This document shows, piece after piece, positions 55,442 through 64,000 of a DNA stretch of 64,000 nt. The stretch lies in contig NZ_BILZ01000023.1 of the NCBI RefSeq assembly GCF_004000825.1, positions 22,461 to 86,460 on the forward strand, given 5' to 3'. Both the position numbers and the translations under genes were made by a program. This DNA is from Paenibacillus kobensis NBRC 15729 (lineage in GTDB: Bacteria > Bacillota > Bacilli > Paenibacillales > Paenibacillaceae). How positions within the stretch are numbered: the first letter of the stretch is position 1; each line of letters starts with the position of its first letter. The notes below the pieces were generated by a model that saw nothing but the letters and a program-made list of their open reading frames with translations, was not told the DNA's origin and ran no database searches.

Positions 55442-56545
55442 GTGATCACGTTAAGACAGCTGGCTTCGACGGTCATTCTGTTCTTGATCGGCAGCTCCTC
55501 TTTATTTTTGCTGGGGGGCAAGGCGGACCGGGATGCGTGGATGTCCGTATTCGTTGGGATGTTGGCGGGTCTGATGCTGCTAGGCTTCGTGACGCTGCAA
55601 ATTCAGAGGCTGGAGCCGAACCGGAATTTAATCGAAATATTTAAGCTTTATTTCGGCAGGACCGCCGGCTTTGTTTTCGGTCTCTTATACGTCATTTATT
55701 ACAGCTATAAGTCGATCCGCAACGTTCGGGAATTCGCCGATCTATCCATTATGTTTCTGATCGCGGATACGCCGTTGTCCGTCGTCATGCTCGTCATCTG
55801 CTTGATCGGAGGTTATGCGGTCATGGGCGGGCCGGGAGTGTTTTTTCGCATGGTGGAAGTGCTTCTGCCGATATTGCTTCTGATCTACGTGCTACTCTAT
55901 ATCCTTCTGTTCAGCTCAGGACTAGTTGATTTCGGCCGGCTGCAGCCGATGCTCGAGCGAGGGTTCAAGCCGGTCTGGGATGCAGCGATACCGGAAATTA
56001 TTTCGTTCCCGTTCGGCGAGATGGTGCTGTTTCTTATGTTCTGGAGATATACGGAATCGTCGGATTACGGGCAAGTTGCCAGCATGACGATCAAGGGCTA
56101 TTTGTTCGGGGGCGCTTTTATCACCTTAATGAATGTGATCGCTCTGTCGATACTCGGACCATTCGCCAGCTGGACGACCGTTCCGCTGCTGGAAGCGACG
56201 AATTTCATCGATATCGGGGACATATTGGAACGAATCGATCCGCTTGTATCCTTGCTCTTGTTCTCTGCCGTATATGTGAAGCTGACGGCCTATTACTTGG
56301 GAGCCTCGCTCGCTTTCGCTTATTTGTTTGGCATTCGGCTGCAAATAGCAGCTTTGCCAGTCGGCATCGGCATCTTCGTCGGATCGTTCTGGTTCAAGAG
56401 CTATATGCATCAGGTTAACGTCGGCTTCGAACAAAATTTGAAGTACCACTTTCCCATCTTTCAGATTGGGATTCCGATCGTGCTCTTGCTCGTGATGCTC
56501 ATGCGGAAGGGGGTCCGGTCCGGCAAGGGACGCCAAAGCCATTAA
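55442..56545 (+). CDS. Spore germination receptor B subunit (first copy)
   Basis: A 367-residue inner-membrane protein of the GerB/APC superfamily with about ten helices. The B subunit binds germinants within the GerA-B-C receptor of the spore inner membrane. It begins VITLRQLASTVILFLIGSS, and FPFGEMVLFLMFW lies in the middle, as in GerB proteins. The start is GTG 55442 with GGAGGGGAG upstream; an ATG at 55355 would lie in the U32 terminator region. The A subunit follows 20 bases later. A second B gene (58164) in the same operon is unusual but known. Confidence 0.9.
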   Translation: MITLRQLASTVILFLIGSSSLFLLGGKADRDAWMSVFVGMLAGLMLLGFVTLQIQRLEPNRNLIEIFKLYFGRTAGFVFGLLYVIYYSYKSIRNVREFADLSIMFLIADTPLSVVMLVICLIGGYAVMGGPGVFFRMVEVLLPILLLIYVLLYILLFSSGLVDFGRLQPMLERGFKPVWDAAIPEIISFPFGEMVLFLMFWRYTESSDYGQVASMTIKGYLFGGAFITLMNVIALSILGPFASWTTVPLLEATNFIDIGDILERIDPLVSLLLFSAVYVKLTAYYLGASLAFAYLFGIRLQIAALPVGIGIFVGSFWFKSYMHQVNVGFEQNLKYHFPIFQIGIPIVLLLVMLMRKGVRSGKGRQSH

Positions 56546-56565
56546 CGACAGGAGGCATTAGGGCC

Positions 56566-58161
56566 ATGTCCAACGATGCGACGAGCGGAGGCTCAGAAAA
56601 GCCGGCGGCTCAGCAATCGAACTCGCAAGCTGAGCATACCGAGCACGCCGGGCAGGTGCTGCTTCCGGATCTGGAGCTGAATATCGAGCGTCTGCAACGT
56701 TTTCTCGGCGGAGGGTCGGATATCGTATGCCGCACGCTTACGCACCGGTCGTTCGATAACGAACAATACGCCATTCTATATATGGACGGTCTTGTAGACG
56801 GGGCGGCAATCCATACGATGCTGCTGGGACTGCTTGAAGATGCGAACCGAACAAACGAATTGCAGGACGATGGAAGTCTCTATAACCATCTAATGGACCG
56901 TTCGATTGCAGTTGGCAAAATCCGGCCCGTCACCTCAATTGATGAGGCCGGTTACGCTATGCTGGAAGGCAGTACGGTAATCGTAGTCGGGCATAGTCTG
57001 CGGGCAATCGCGGTCGATACGGCGGGAGGAGAGAGCCGGTCGGTAGAAGAACCAAGCTCCCAGACCGTCGTGCGCGGTCCGAAGGAAGGCTTTACCGAAA
57101 ATTTGCGGACGAATACGGCTCTCGTGAGAAGGATCATCAAGTCGCCCAATTTGCGTATGGACTATAAAGTCGTCGGACAAGAAACGCGTACGAACATTGC
57201 CGTCGTCTATCTGCAGGGTATCGCGCAGGATGATGTCGTACAAGAGGTGCACCGCCGGATCGATGCGATCGAGATCGACGGAATATTAGAGAGCGGATAT
57301 ATCGAGGAGTTTATCCAAGACAAGGCGTTTACGCCGTTTCCTCTCATTCAGAACACGGAGCGGCCGGATGCGGCTTGCGCCGGCATACTGGAGGGTCAAG
57401 TCGTTATTATGGTGTCGGGGACGCCTTTCGTGCTCTTAACGCCAGTAACGTTCGTCAGATTTTTTCAATCGAGCGAAGATTATTACCAGCGCTATGACAT
57501 CGCTACGTTTCTGCGTTTAATTCGGGTGGCTTCCTTTTTTATTTCGATGCTGCTGCCGTCGATGTACATCGCGATTACAACCTTTCATCAAGAAATGCTG
57601 CCGACCTCCTTATTAGTCAGTCTAGCCGCGCAGCGGGAGGGTGTACCGTTCCCTGCGCTCGTCGAAGCGTTCCTCATGGAAATTACGTTTGAAATATTGC
57701 GCGAAGCAGGCGTGCGGATGCCCCGCATTATCGGACCGGCTATCTCCATTGTCGGTGCGCTCGTTCTCGGTCAAGCCGCTGTTCAAGCCGGACTCGTATC
57801 CGCCGCGATGGTAATCGTCGTATCGTTCACGGCTATAGCGAGCTTCGTTATTCCGGCTGTCAACATGGGCATCGCGGCGCGGCTTATCCGTTTCGTGCTG
57901 ATGATATTGGGCGGGACCTTCGGATTGTTCGGCATCATGTCCGGGTTGATGGTGCTGCTAGCTCATTTGTGCGGGTTGCGTTCATTCGGCAAGCCGTACC
58001 TCATGCCGATCTCGCCTTTTGTCCCAGGTAATCTGAAGGATGTGCTCATTCGCGTCCCGTGGTGGGCGATGCGCAACCGGCCGAAAAACATGGCTTCGAA
58101 ATCAAATTTGAAGAGGGAAGGCAGCGGGCAAAGGCCTGATCCGGACCGGGAAGGGGCATAA
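56566..58161 (+). CDS. Spore germination receptor A subunit (GerA family)
   Basis: A 531-residue protein. The soluble N-terminal region (~30-300) contains ENLRTNTALVRRIIKSPNLR, a GerA-family signature, and DVVQEVHRRIDAIEIDGILESGYIEE. About five membrane helices (~315-475) include FHQEMLPTSLLVSLAAQREGVPFP. The short C-terminus is basic. The A subunit forms the oligomeric cation channel of the germinant receptor. AGGAGG is 11 bases upstream. The next gene begins 2 bases after its stop. Confidence 0.95.
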   Translation: MSNDATSGGSEKPAAQQSNSQAEHTEHAGQVLLPDLELNIERLQRFLGGGSDIVCRTLTHRSFDNEQYAILYMDGLVDGAAIHTMLLGLLEDANRTNELQDDGSLYNHLMDRSIAVGKIRPVTSIDEAGYAMLEGSTVIVVGHSLRAIAVDTAGGESRSVEEPSSQTVVRGPKEGFTENLRTNTALVRRIIKSPNLRMDYKVVGQETRTNIAVVYLQGIAQDDVVQEVHRRIDAIEIDGILESGYIEEFIQDKAFTPFPLIQNTERPDAACAGILEGQVVIMVSGTPFVLLTPVTFVRFFQSSEDYYQRYDIATFLRLIRVASFFISMLLPSMYIAITTFHQEMLPTSLLVSLAAQREGVPFPALVEAFLMEITFEILREAGVRMPRIIGPAISIVGALVLGQAAVQAGLVSAAMVIVVSFTAIASFVIPAVNMGIAARLIRFVLMILGGTFGLFGIMSGLMVLLAHLCGLRSFGKPYLMPISPFVPGNLKDVLIRVPWWAMRNRPKNMASKSNLKREGSGQRPDPDREGA

Positions 58162-58163
58162 CG

Positions 58164-59270
58164 ATGAAGCCTGCGATTTCTACTTTGCAGACGGTGGCAA
58201 TCATTAATAACGCGATATCGCCGACTGCAATATTATCGATCCCGCCAGTGGTGATCTCGATTGCTTCGCATGACGCATGGATTTCCGTTCTAGGTGCCGG
58301 ACTCGCTTATTTGCCGATGGTTGCGGTCATCGCCGCAATATGCAGGGCGAACCCGGGTAAGCCGTTTATTGAATGGCTGGAGAGCCGTTTCGGACGACCA
58401 GTCGGTATGCTGATCGGACTGCTGTTCGGGGTCTATTATTTTAATACCTTTTGCTTAATCGTCAGACAGTTCGCCAATTTTATAGGCGACATGGTTCTCG
58501 ACGAGACGCCGCTGTTCATGTTGATCGGCATTATGGTGGCGGTTGCCGCCTTTACGGTCGCCCACGGCGTGGAGGCGATCGCGCGGTCGTCGTTTATTGT
58601 GTTGCTGATGGTCGCGGCCATTATCCCTTTCTCTGTTTTGCTCAATTATTCCGATATCAATTTACAACGGCTGCTGCCTTTAGTCGATACGGATCTGCCC
58701 CATATTGCAGCCGCGACGGTATCGCCGTTCTTGTGGCTGACGGAAATGTCGATTCTGCTTATCTTCTCACCCTACATGAAGCGGCCGGCTTCGTTCGTTC
58801 GAGCAGGAATGTTCGGGATGCTGTTCAGCCTATTCGAGATCATGCTCGTCGTCGTCATGACGCTCACGATCTTCGGCCCGCGAATCGTACCGATGATGTC
58901 GTATCCGTTCATTAACATGGTTGGGATCGTCGAGGTGGGCAAGTTTCTGGAGCGTATCGAGATCTTCACGGTTTCCGCATGGGGCATGACCATGTATATC
59001 AAAATGGCCGTCTTTCTTTTCGCAGCCGTACATTGTTTGTCGCAAACCTTGCATCTGCGCAGCAATCGGCACGCTTTGATTGGACTAAGCGTGCTAGCTG
59101 TCGTGACGACATTGGCGGCATGGCCCCGGAACGTCGAGATGGACAACTGGGTGCTGTATGATACGATCCCTTTCTTGATTGTGTTTAATGTCGGCCTGCC
59201 GGCCGTGATTGGAATAGGTTTGATCTTGACTAGGGCGGGCAATCGCGCAAAAGGAGCGAAGACATCATGA
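58164..59270 (+). CDS. Spore germination receptor B subunit (second copy)
   Basis: A 368-residue GerB-type permease with ten predicted helices. It begins MKPAISTLQTVAIINNAISP and differs greatly from the B protein at 55442, so the two are not a recent duplicate. Both could form receptors with the single A and C proteins, giving two germinant specificities, or one could modulate the other. Its last codons overlap the C-subunit start by four bases (ATGA), a sign of translational coupling. Confidence 0.92.
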   Translation: MKPAISTLQTVAIINNAISPTAILSIPPVVISIASHDAWISVLGAGLAYLPMVAVIAAICRANPGKPFIEWLESRFGRPVGMLIGLLFGVYYFNTFCLIVRQFANFIGDMVLDETPLFMLIGIMVAVAAFTVAHGVEAIARSSFIVLLMVAAIIPFSVLLNYSDINLQRLLPLVDTDLPHIAAATVSPFLWLTEMSILLIFSPYMKRPASFVRAGMFGMLFSLFEIMLVVVMTLTIFGPRIVPMMSYPFINMVGIVEVGKFLERIEIFTVSAWGMTMYIKMAVFLFAAVHCLSQTLHLRSNRHALIGLSVLAVVTTLAAWPRNVEMDNWVLYDTIPFLIVFNVGLPAVIGIGLILTRAGNRAKGAKTS

Positions 59271-60499
59271 ATGGCAAGCTGCGCCGGATACTATGCGCCG
59301 CCGCACTCGTATGGACAACCTTCATCGCGACGGGCTGTTGGAACCGAATCGAATTGAATGAGCTGGCTATTACGTCGGCAACGGGCATCGATTGGGACGG
59401 TAGCAAATGGATCATATCCTATCAAGTCGTCATTCCGGCCGCTATATCGTCGGGAATCGGAACGACCGGCGGGACGCAGCAATCGCCAATTGTTGTCTAT
59501 TCTACTGAAGGACGTACGATTCGCGAGGCGATGATGTATAGCTTCTCCGAAAGCCCGAGAAAGCTGTTCTACGGTCATAACCGGGTCGTCGTCCTGAGCG
59601 AGGAGGTCGCGCGCCGCGGCTTCGAGGAATTAATCGACGTCTACTTCCGGAACGCGGGGCCGCGCGAGACGGTGAGCATGCTTGTAACGCCGGGTTCCGC
59701 GAGGCGAATATTGGAGCAGTTCATGCAGTTGCAGCTGATTTCGGGTGATGGGATGAAGGACATTGTTTTGTCTGAAATGAAAAATGCGTCCATCCTGCCT
59801 AACGTTCAAGTGTATCAGCTTGCGATGGAATTAGCCGGCGATGCGAAGAGTGCGGTGCTCCCGGAAATTTATATTTCGGGTTCAGGAGACACGGCCTCGC
59901 TGGACTCTTTCAAGCAGACGACGATTCCGTCCAAGCTTAAGCTTAGGAGGCTTGCCGTGCTGCGCCAAGGCCGAATGGTCGGCTGGATGAATCAGCGGCA
60001 GTCGCTGGGCGTTTCTTATCTGCGCAATAGGGTGCAGCAGACGGGCGTGACGGTTCCTTGCGAGAAGACAGACGGCACCCGCGGCTACGACATGATTCAC
60101 ATTAGCCGTTCTTCGACGAAGCTGAAGCCGATTGTTCGGGAGGGCAGACTTGCTTATTCTGCTGAGGTGCATGCCTTAGGCACGCTGACCGAGTCGGGTT
60201 GCCCGCAAAATTTGTACAAGCCGGAGGTCATTCGGAAGATTGAGCAAGGAGGCGAGCTGCAAATCCGCACGATCATACAAGAAGCATGGTCGCGGGGACA
60301 GCAGCTTGGCGTCGACGTATTCGGTGCGGCGGAGTCGGCTCACCGCAAGCACCCGCAACAATGGAAGAAGTGGAGCGGCGATTGGAACAGCGTATTCACT
60401 TCCGCTGCTCTGGAAACGAACGTCCACCTTCGCATTGCGCGCATGGGGCTGAGCAATAAGTCGTTTCAATATATTACGAATCAAGATAAAAGAGAGTGA
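59267..60499 (+). CDS. Spore germination receptor C subunit, Ger(x)C lipoprotein
   Basis: A 410-residue lipoprotein. The signal peptide ends in IATGC (Cys24), followed by WNRIELNELAITSATGIDWD, the standard GerC N-terminus. It is diacylated by Lgt; the C subunit sits on the outer face of the spore inner membrane. Three mixed alpha/beta domains follow. NRVVVLSEEVARRGFEELID and ARRILEQFMQ are typical. It completes the A-B-C set. Confidence 0.95.
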   Translation: MNGKLRRILCAAALVWTTFIATGCWNRIELNELAITSATGIDWDGSKWIISYQVVIPAAISSGIGTTGGTQQSPIVVYSTEGRTIREAMMYSFSESPRKLFYGHNRVVVLSEEVARRGFEELIDVYFRNAGPRETVSMLVTPGSARRILEQFMQLQLISGDGMKDIVLSEMKNASILPNVQVYQLAMELAGDAKSAVLPEIYISGSGDTASLDSFKQTTIPSKLKLRRLAVLRQGRMVGWMNQRQSLGVSYLRNRVQQTGVTVPCEKTDGTRGYDMIHISRSSTKLKPIVREGRLAYSAEVHALGTLTESGCPQNLYKPEVIRKIEQGGELQIRTIIQEAWSRGQQLGVDVFGAAESAHRKHPQQWKKWSGDWNSVFTSAALETNVHLRIARMGLSNKSFQYITNQDKRE

Positions 60500-60509
60500 G
60501 GCGAGTGCT

Positions 60510-60767
60510 GTGCATTACACCATTGCAGTCATTATCATCAGCTTCGCCGTATTAATCGTTGCTGGCAGCCGGACGCTTATCCGTAAGGGCTGGTATCGGG
60601 ATTTTATCTTGTATGCTGTGCTCCTCGGCTGGGCGGGGGTCATGATGACTGCTGTAAATCTGAATCTGCCCTATGCATCATCGATGACAAGCATTTATTG
60701 GTTAAAAGCGGGCCTGCGGCTAGTTACGCCTACGCTGAGAGCGACTATCAACTGGGCGATCGGCTAA
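60510..60767 (+). CDS. Small two-helix protein, candidate germination receptor D subunit
   Basis: An 85-residue protein starting at GTG with TGAGG nine bases upstream. Helix 1 is at ~4-22 (IAVIIISFAVLIVAGS) and helix 2 at ~31-48 (ILYAVLLGWAGVMMTAV). Then comes a soluble tail. Short two-helix D subunits are found in or beside many Ger operons and modulate receptor activity. Position (10 bases after the C subunit) and topology fit. There is no sequence signature that I can verify, so the role is inferred. Confidence 0.6.
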   Translation: MHYTIAVIIISFAVLIVAGSRTLIRKGWYRDFILYAVLLGWAGVMMTAVNLNLPYASSMTSIYWLKAGLRLVTPTLRATINWAIG

Positions 60768-60860
60768 ACGGCTGCCGGCATGACAATCGGTTTGACACCG
60801 TCCTAGCCATTGTCCTAGACTGATGTCATGACATCAATTATTGGGCAGGAGAGTGGCAAT

Positions 60861-61568
60861 ATGGATGGGGCGTGGTACGCCGGTTGGCGGCACCTATTCA
60901 AGCTCGACCCGGATCGCGAAATATCGGATGAAGCGCTGGATGCCTTATGCATGTCCGGAACGGATGCGATTATGGTCGGCGGCTCAAGCGGCGTGACATT
61001 CGACAATACGGTCGAGCTCATGTCCCGCATACGCCGTTATGCGGTCGATTGCGTCTTGGAAGTGACAAGCCTGGAGGCAGCGGTGCCGGGGTTCGACTAC
61101 TACTTGGTCCCGCTTGTTCTGAACGCAGACAAGCCGGAGTGGCTGATCGGCAGACAAACGGAAGCCGTTCGTGAGTTCGGCCATCTCATACCGTGGGAAA
61201 TTACGGCTGGTGAAGGTTATTTGATATTGAATGGTGAAGCAACAGCCGCGAAAGTGAGCGGTGCGCGAACGGATATAACGGAAGACGAGGCGCTTGCATA
61301 CGTTCAAGCGGCTGACAGGCTGATGCGGTTGCCGGTTGTATACATCGAGTACAGCGGAGCTTTCGGCGATATGACGCTCGTTAAGCGGGCGGCACAAACG
61401 GTTTCGCAGGCGAGAATCGTATACGGCGGCGGAATTGATAGCCCGGAACGGGCGGTTCAAGCGGCCTCTTCCGCACATACGGTCGTTGTCGGCAATATTA
61501 TTTATTCGGATTTGGACGCTGCGGTAGCAACGGTGCAGGCTGTCAAAGAAACGAACTTGGCGTTGTAG
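60861..61568 (+). CDS. pcrB: Heptaprenylglyceryl phosphate synthase
   Basis: A 235-residue TIM barrel of the GGGPS/PcrB family. It joins sn-glycerol-1-phosphate to heptaprenyl diphosphate, giving an archaeal-type ether lipid precursor of unclear role in bacteria. It starts MDGAWYAGWRHLFKLDPDRE. GGSSGVTFDNT and VYIEYSGAFGD bind substrate; YGGGIDSPERA and VVGNIIYSD form the phosphate-binding site. The start at 60861 has AGGAGAG upstream, preferred over ATG 60828. Adjacent pcrA is the conserved Bacillales pairing. Confidence 0.94.
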   Translation: MDGAWYAGWRHLFKLDPDREISDEALDALCMSGTDAIMVGGSSGVTFDNTVELMSRIRRYAVDCVLEVTSLEAAVPGFDYYLVPLVLNADKPEWLIGRQTEAVREFGHLIPWEITAGEGYLILNGEATAAKVSGARTDITEDEALAYVQAADRLMRLPVVYIEYSGAFGDMTLVKRAAQTVSQARIVYGGGIDSPERAVQAASSAHTVVVGNIIYSDLDAAVATVQAVKETNLAL

Positions 61569-61785
61569 TTGCCTGGGGTTAAGATGAAGAAGGCTTGTCG
61601 CGGACTTGCGGAAGTCGGGCGGAGTTCATGGGGATAGTGAAGCAAGACGGTTATCAGACGGGAAGCGTGAAGTGGTTGCGAAGAGTGGCGAGTGAACTCC
61701 GGTTCTACCGGTCAACGCATATCCCGTTTTGGACAAGCCGTCTTTTTTGTGTTGTCCGACTCCGACAAGTGGCGAAAAACGGAAA
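61569..61785. other. pcrB-pcrA gap
   Basis: No gene is seen. A loose inverted repeat (GAGTTCA at 61621 and TGAACTCC near 61692) and a pyrimidine run after ~61738 (CGTCTTTTTTG) may end pcrB transcription, without a strong stem. Confidence 0.3.
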
Positions 61786-61814
61786 TTGACACCGCTCTTG
61801 CGGTTGAATAGACT
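61786..61814 (+). promoter_or_regulatory. pcrA promoter
   Basis: TTGACA (61786-61791), 17 bp, TAGACT (61809-61814). The leader to pcrA is ~140 bases. Confidence 0.7.
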
Positions 61815-61957
61815 AGACATACAAGGCGAACAGCGATGCGAACATAAGCGGCAGGCGCCAGCGTTTCGAAGCAGGTATGCACGGGGCGCAAGCACAGCCA
61901 AGGCTTGCATCGCGGCCGGATCGGGCCTAGCCGACAGGTAAAGGAGTTAACGATACG

Positions 61958-64000
61958 ATGTTTAATTCGATTGATATTGATGCAGCGGTTCAGAAGCTGA
62001 ATCCGGAGCAGCGGGCGGCTGTTCAGGCGACAGACGGCCCTCTGCTTATTATGGCCGGAGCGGGCAGCGGCAAGACCCGCGTCTTGACGCACCGGATTGC
62101 TTATTTGATCGAGAAGAGACGTGTGGCGCCATGGAGCATTCTCGCGATTACGTTTACGAATAAAGCGGCCCGCGAGATGCAGGAGCGCGTCGCCCAGCTC
62201 GTTGGCCCTTCGGGCAGCGACATATGGGTATCGACGTTCCACTCGATGTGCGTCCGCATTTTACGAAGAGATATTAGCCGGATCGGCTTCACGTCGAGCT
62301 TCTCGATTCTCGATTCGACCGACCAGTTGTCCGTTATTCGCAACATTATGAAAGAACAGAATGTCGATACGAAGAAATTCGAACCGAAAGCGGTGCAAGC
62401 GGCAATCTCCAGCGCGAAGAACGAGTTGCTGACCCCGGACCGGTTCTCAGCGAAGGTCGGCGACTATTTCGAACAGATCGCGGCGAACGTCTATGAGGCG
62501 TACCAGAAGCGTCTGCGCGCTAACAACTCGCTCGATTTCGACGATTTGATTATGACGACGATTAGGCTGTTCACGGATGAACCGGATGTGCTTGCTTTCT
62601 ATCAGAATAAATTCCGTTATATTCACGTCGACGAGTATCAGGATACGAACCGGGCTCAGTACATGCTGTGCCGTATGTTGGCGGATAAGCATCATAACAT
62701 ATGCGTTGTCGGCGACAGCGACCAGTCGATCTACCGCTGGCGCGGCGCGGATATTACGAACATTCTGAACTTCGAGGAAGATTATCCGGAAGCGAAGGCG
62801 ATTCTGCTCGAGCAGAACTACCGGTCGACATCGAACATTCTGAATGCGGCGAACGCGGTCATTGGCAATAACTCCGGACGCAAAGCGAAGCGGCTGTGGA
62901 CGGACAGAGGGCCGGGTGATGCACTGATCGTCTACCAAGCGGATTCGGAACATGACGAAGGCTACTTCGTGACGGGCGAGATCGCCAAGAATGTGAAGGA
63001 AGGCCGCCGTTATGCGGACCATGCGATTTTGTACCGGACGAATGCCCAGTCTCGCGTCATTGAGGAAATCTTGATTAAGTCGGATATCCCATATCAGATC
63101 GTCGGCGGCATCAAGTTCTACGACCGCAAAGAGATCAAAGATATTCTCGCTTACTTGCGGCTTATTTCGAACCCGGATGACGATATCAGCCTCGTGCGCA
63201 TCATTAATGTGCCGAAGCGGGGGATTGGCGACACGACAGTCGGCAAAATCGCCGAAGAAGCCGCACGGCGCGGCATCTCTATGTATGCGGCGCTCGGTAC
63301 GTTGGATGAGTTCGGAGGACTCGACGTCAGCGGCAAGACGCGGGCGACGCTCGTTCAGTTCCGCGACATGATCGCGGATTTGACGCGCATGGTCGACTAC
63401 TTGTCCGTCACGGAGCTCACGGAGAAGGTGCTGGAGCTGTCGGAGTACAAGCTCGAGCTGCATCGCGAGAACACGCTCGAATCGAAAGCCCGCATCGAGA
63501 ACATCGACGAGTTCCTGTCGGTTACGCAGGAGTTCGAGAAGAACAACGAGGACAAATCGCTCGTCGCGTTCTTGACCGATCTCGCACTCATTGCCGACAT
63601 CGATTCGATGAACAAAGATGAGGAAGAAGACCAGCCGCAGGATTCCGTTATTCTCATGACGATGCACAGCGCCAAAGGTCTGGAGTTCCCGGTCGTGTTC
63701 ATCATCGGCATGGAGGAAGGTGTCTTCCCGCACAGCCGAGCGTTCATGGACAACGAGGAGCTCGAAGAGGAGCGCCGTCTTGCTTACGTCGGTATCACTC
63801 GGGCCGAGAAGAAGCTGTACTTGCTGTGCGCACGTATGAGGACGCTGTTCGGCCGTACCGCAGCGAACCCGCCTTCTCGATTCCTCCAGGAAATTCCGGA
63901 GGAATTCAGAACGATGGCCTCGCCCGGCCGCACCATTGGCGGCGGGCTTGGCTCAAGCGGCGGAGCGGCTGGCGGTTGGGCAGCCGCGCGCCGCGGGGGC
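61958..64000 (+). CDS. pcrA: ATP-dependent DNA helicase PcrA, 3'-truncated by window edge
   Basis: A superfamily 1A helicase, essential in Bacillus, active in repair, rolling-circle replication and clearing RecA or stalled polymerases. 681 codons are present, without a stop. Start: ATG 61958 with AAAGGAG upstream, giving [20 protein letters not shown]. Motif I is [10 protein letters not shown] (~33), Ia [20 protein letters not shown] (~225), [44 protein letters not shown] and [14 protein letters not shown]. The frame runs past motif VI into the Gly/Ser-rich C-terminal region ([16 protein letters not shown]). About 80-100 residues are likely missing. Confidence 0.97.
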   Translation, partial: MFNSIDIDAAVQKLNPEQRAAVQATDGPLLIMAGAGSGKTRVLTHRIAYLIEKRRVAPWSILAITFTNKAAREMQERVAQLVGPSGSDIWVSTFHSMCVRILRRDISRIGFTSSFSILDSTDQLSVIRNIMKEQNVDTKKFEPKAVQAAISSAKNELLTPDRFSAKVGDYFEQIAANVYEAYQKRLRANNSLDFDDLIMTTIRLFTDEPDVLAFYQNKFRYIHVDEYQDTNRAQYMLCRMLADKHHNICVVGDSDQSIYRWRGADITNILNFEEDYPEAKAILLEQNYRSTSNILNAANAVIGNNSGRKAKRLWTDRGPGDALIVYQADSEHDEGYFVTGEIAKNVKEGRRYADHAILYRTNAQSRVIEEILIKSDIPYQIVGGIKFYDRKEIKDILAYLRLISNPDDDISLVRIINVPKRGIGDTTVGKIAEEAARRGISMYAALGTLDEFGGLDVSGKTRATLVQFRDMIADLTRMVDYLSVTELTEKVLELSEYKLELHRENTLESKARIENIDEFLSVTQEFEKNNEDKSLVAFLTDLALIADIDSMNKDEEEDQPQDSVILMTMHSAKGLEFPVVFIIGMEEGVFPHSRAFMDNEELEEERRLAYVGITRAEKKLYLLCARMRTLFGRTAANPPSRFLQEIPEEFRTMASPGRTIGGGLGSSGGAAGGWAAARRGG

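Overview
The window is chromosomal DNA from a spore-forming, Gram-positive member of the Bacillales, most likely Paenibacillus or a close relative. Four things point there. Strong AGGAGG-type ribosome binding sites and sigma-A promoters are common. The order hpf-secA-prfB ... ftsE-ftsX ... ctpB-minJ ... uvrB-uvrA is the Bacillales order. A full GerA-type spore germination receptor operon is present. Several exported proteins carry the copper-amine-oxidase N-terminal ('stalk') domain that is abundant in Paenibacillus. Most of the window has moderately high GC; one secreted-protein gene (4974-7088) is clearly AT-richer. The genus is inferred, not proven.

Layout. 1-4.5 kb: the end of a sugar-nucleotide/glycan modification cluster (CDP-glucose 4,6-dehydratase, hexapeptide acyltransferase, FkbM methyltransferase), a cold-shock protein, and a FliB-type flagellin lysine N-methylase, probably a flagellin-decoration island beside hpf. 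5-7 kb: a secreted discoidin-like repeat protein. 7.3-13.2 kb: hpf, secA, prfB with its +1 programmed frameshift, and a YitT-family membrane protein. 13.2-22.1 kb: an arginine biosynthesis cluster argC-argJ-argB-argD-argF-argG-argH, all on the plus strand. 22.1-23.3 kb: a repeat-rich gap with a tandem array of terminator-like hairpins, a 27-codon holin-like type I toxin with a convincing antisense antitoxin RNA, a helically phased palindrome array and a 240-bp minisatellite. 23.3-25.8 kb: VanW/G5 protein and an unknown secreted protein on the minus strand. 26.1-32.4 kb: ftsE-ftsX, an M23 hydrolase with coiled coil, a CtpB protease and a MinJ-like PDZ protein (cell division and wall remodelling). 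32.5-39.0 kb: GH36 alpha-galactosidase, then a MarR regulator with an MMPL exporter. 39.1-44.6 kb: a second copy of the phased palindrome array, then uvrB-uvrA with a LexA-like box. 44.6-47.2 kb: a dispersed repeat, a broken VOC gene, a GerQ-like coat protein, a DUF2759-type protein and a sugar phosphate isomerase/epimerase (minus). 47.5-52.7 kb: two paralogous stalk-domain proteins flanking an HtrA-type protease. 52.8-55.3 kb: a U32 peptidase-family (RlhA-like) protein. 55.4-60.8 kb: a germinant receptor operon B-A-B-C plus a small two-helix candidate D subunit. 60.9-64 kb: pcrB and the start of pcrA, which runs off the right edge.

The most noteworthy observations are two matching arrays of 15-bp palindromes with spacings 52-74-52 and 51-74-52 bp (about 5, 7 and 5 helical turns), the complete type I toxin-antitoxin locus, the five-copy hairpin array after argH, and the stalk/HtrA/stalk gene triplet.
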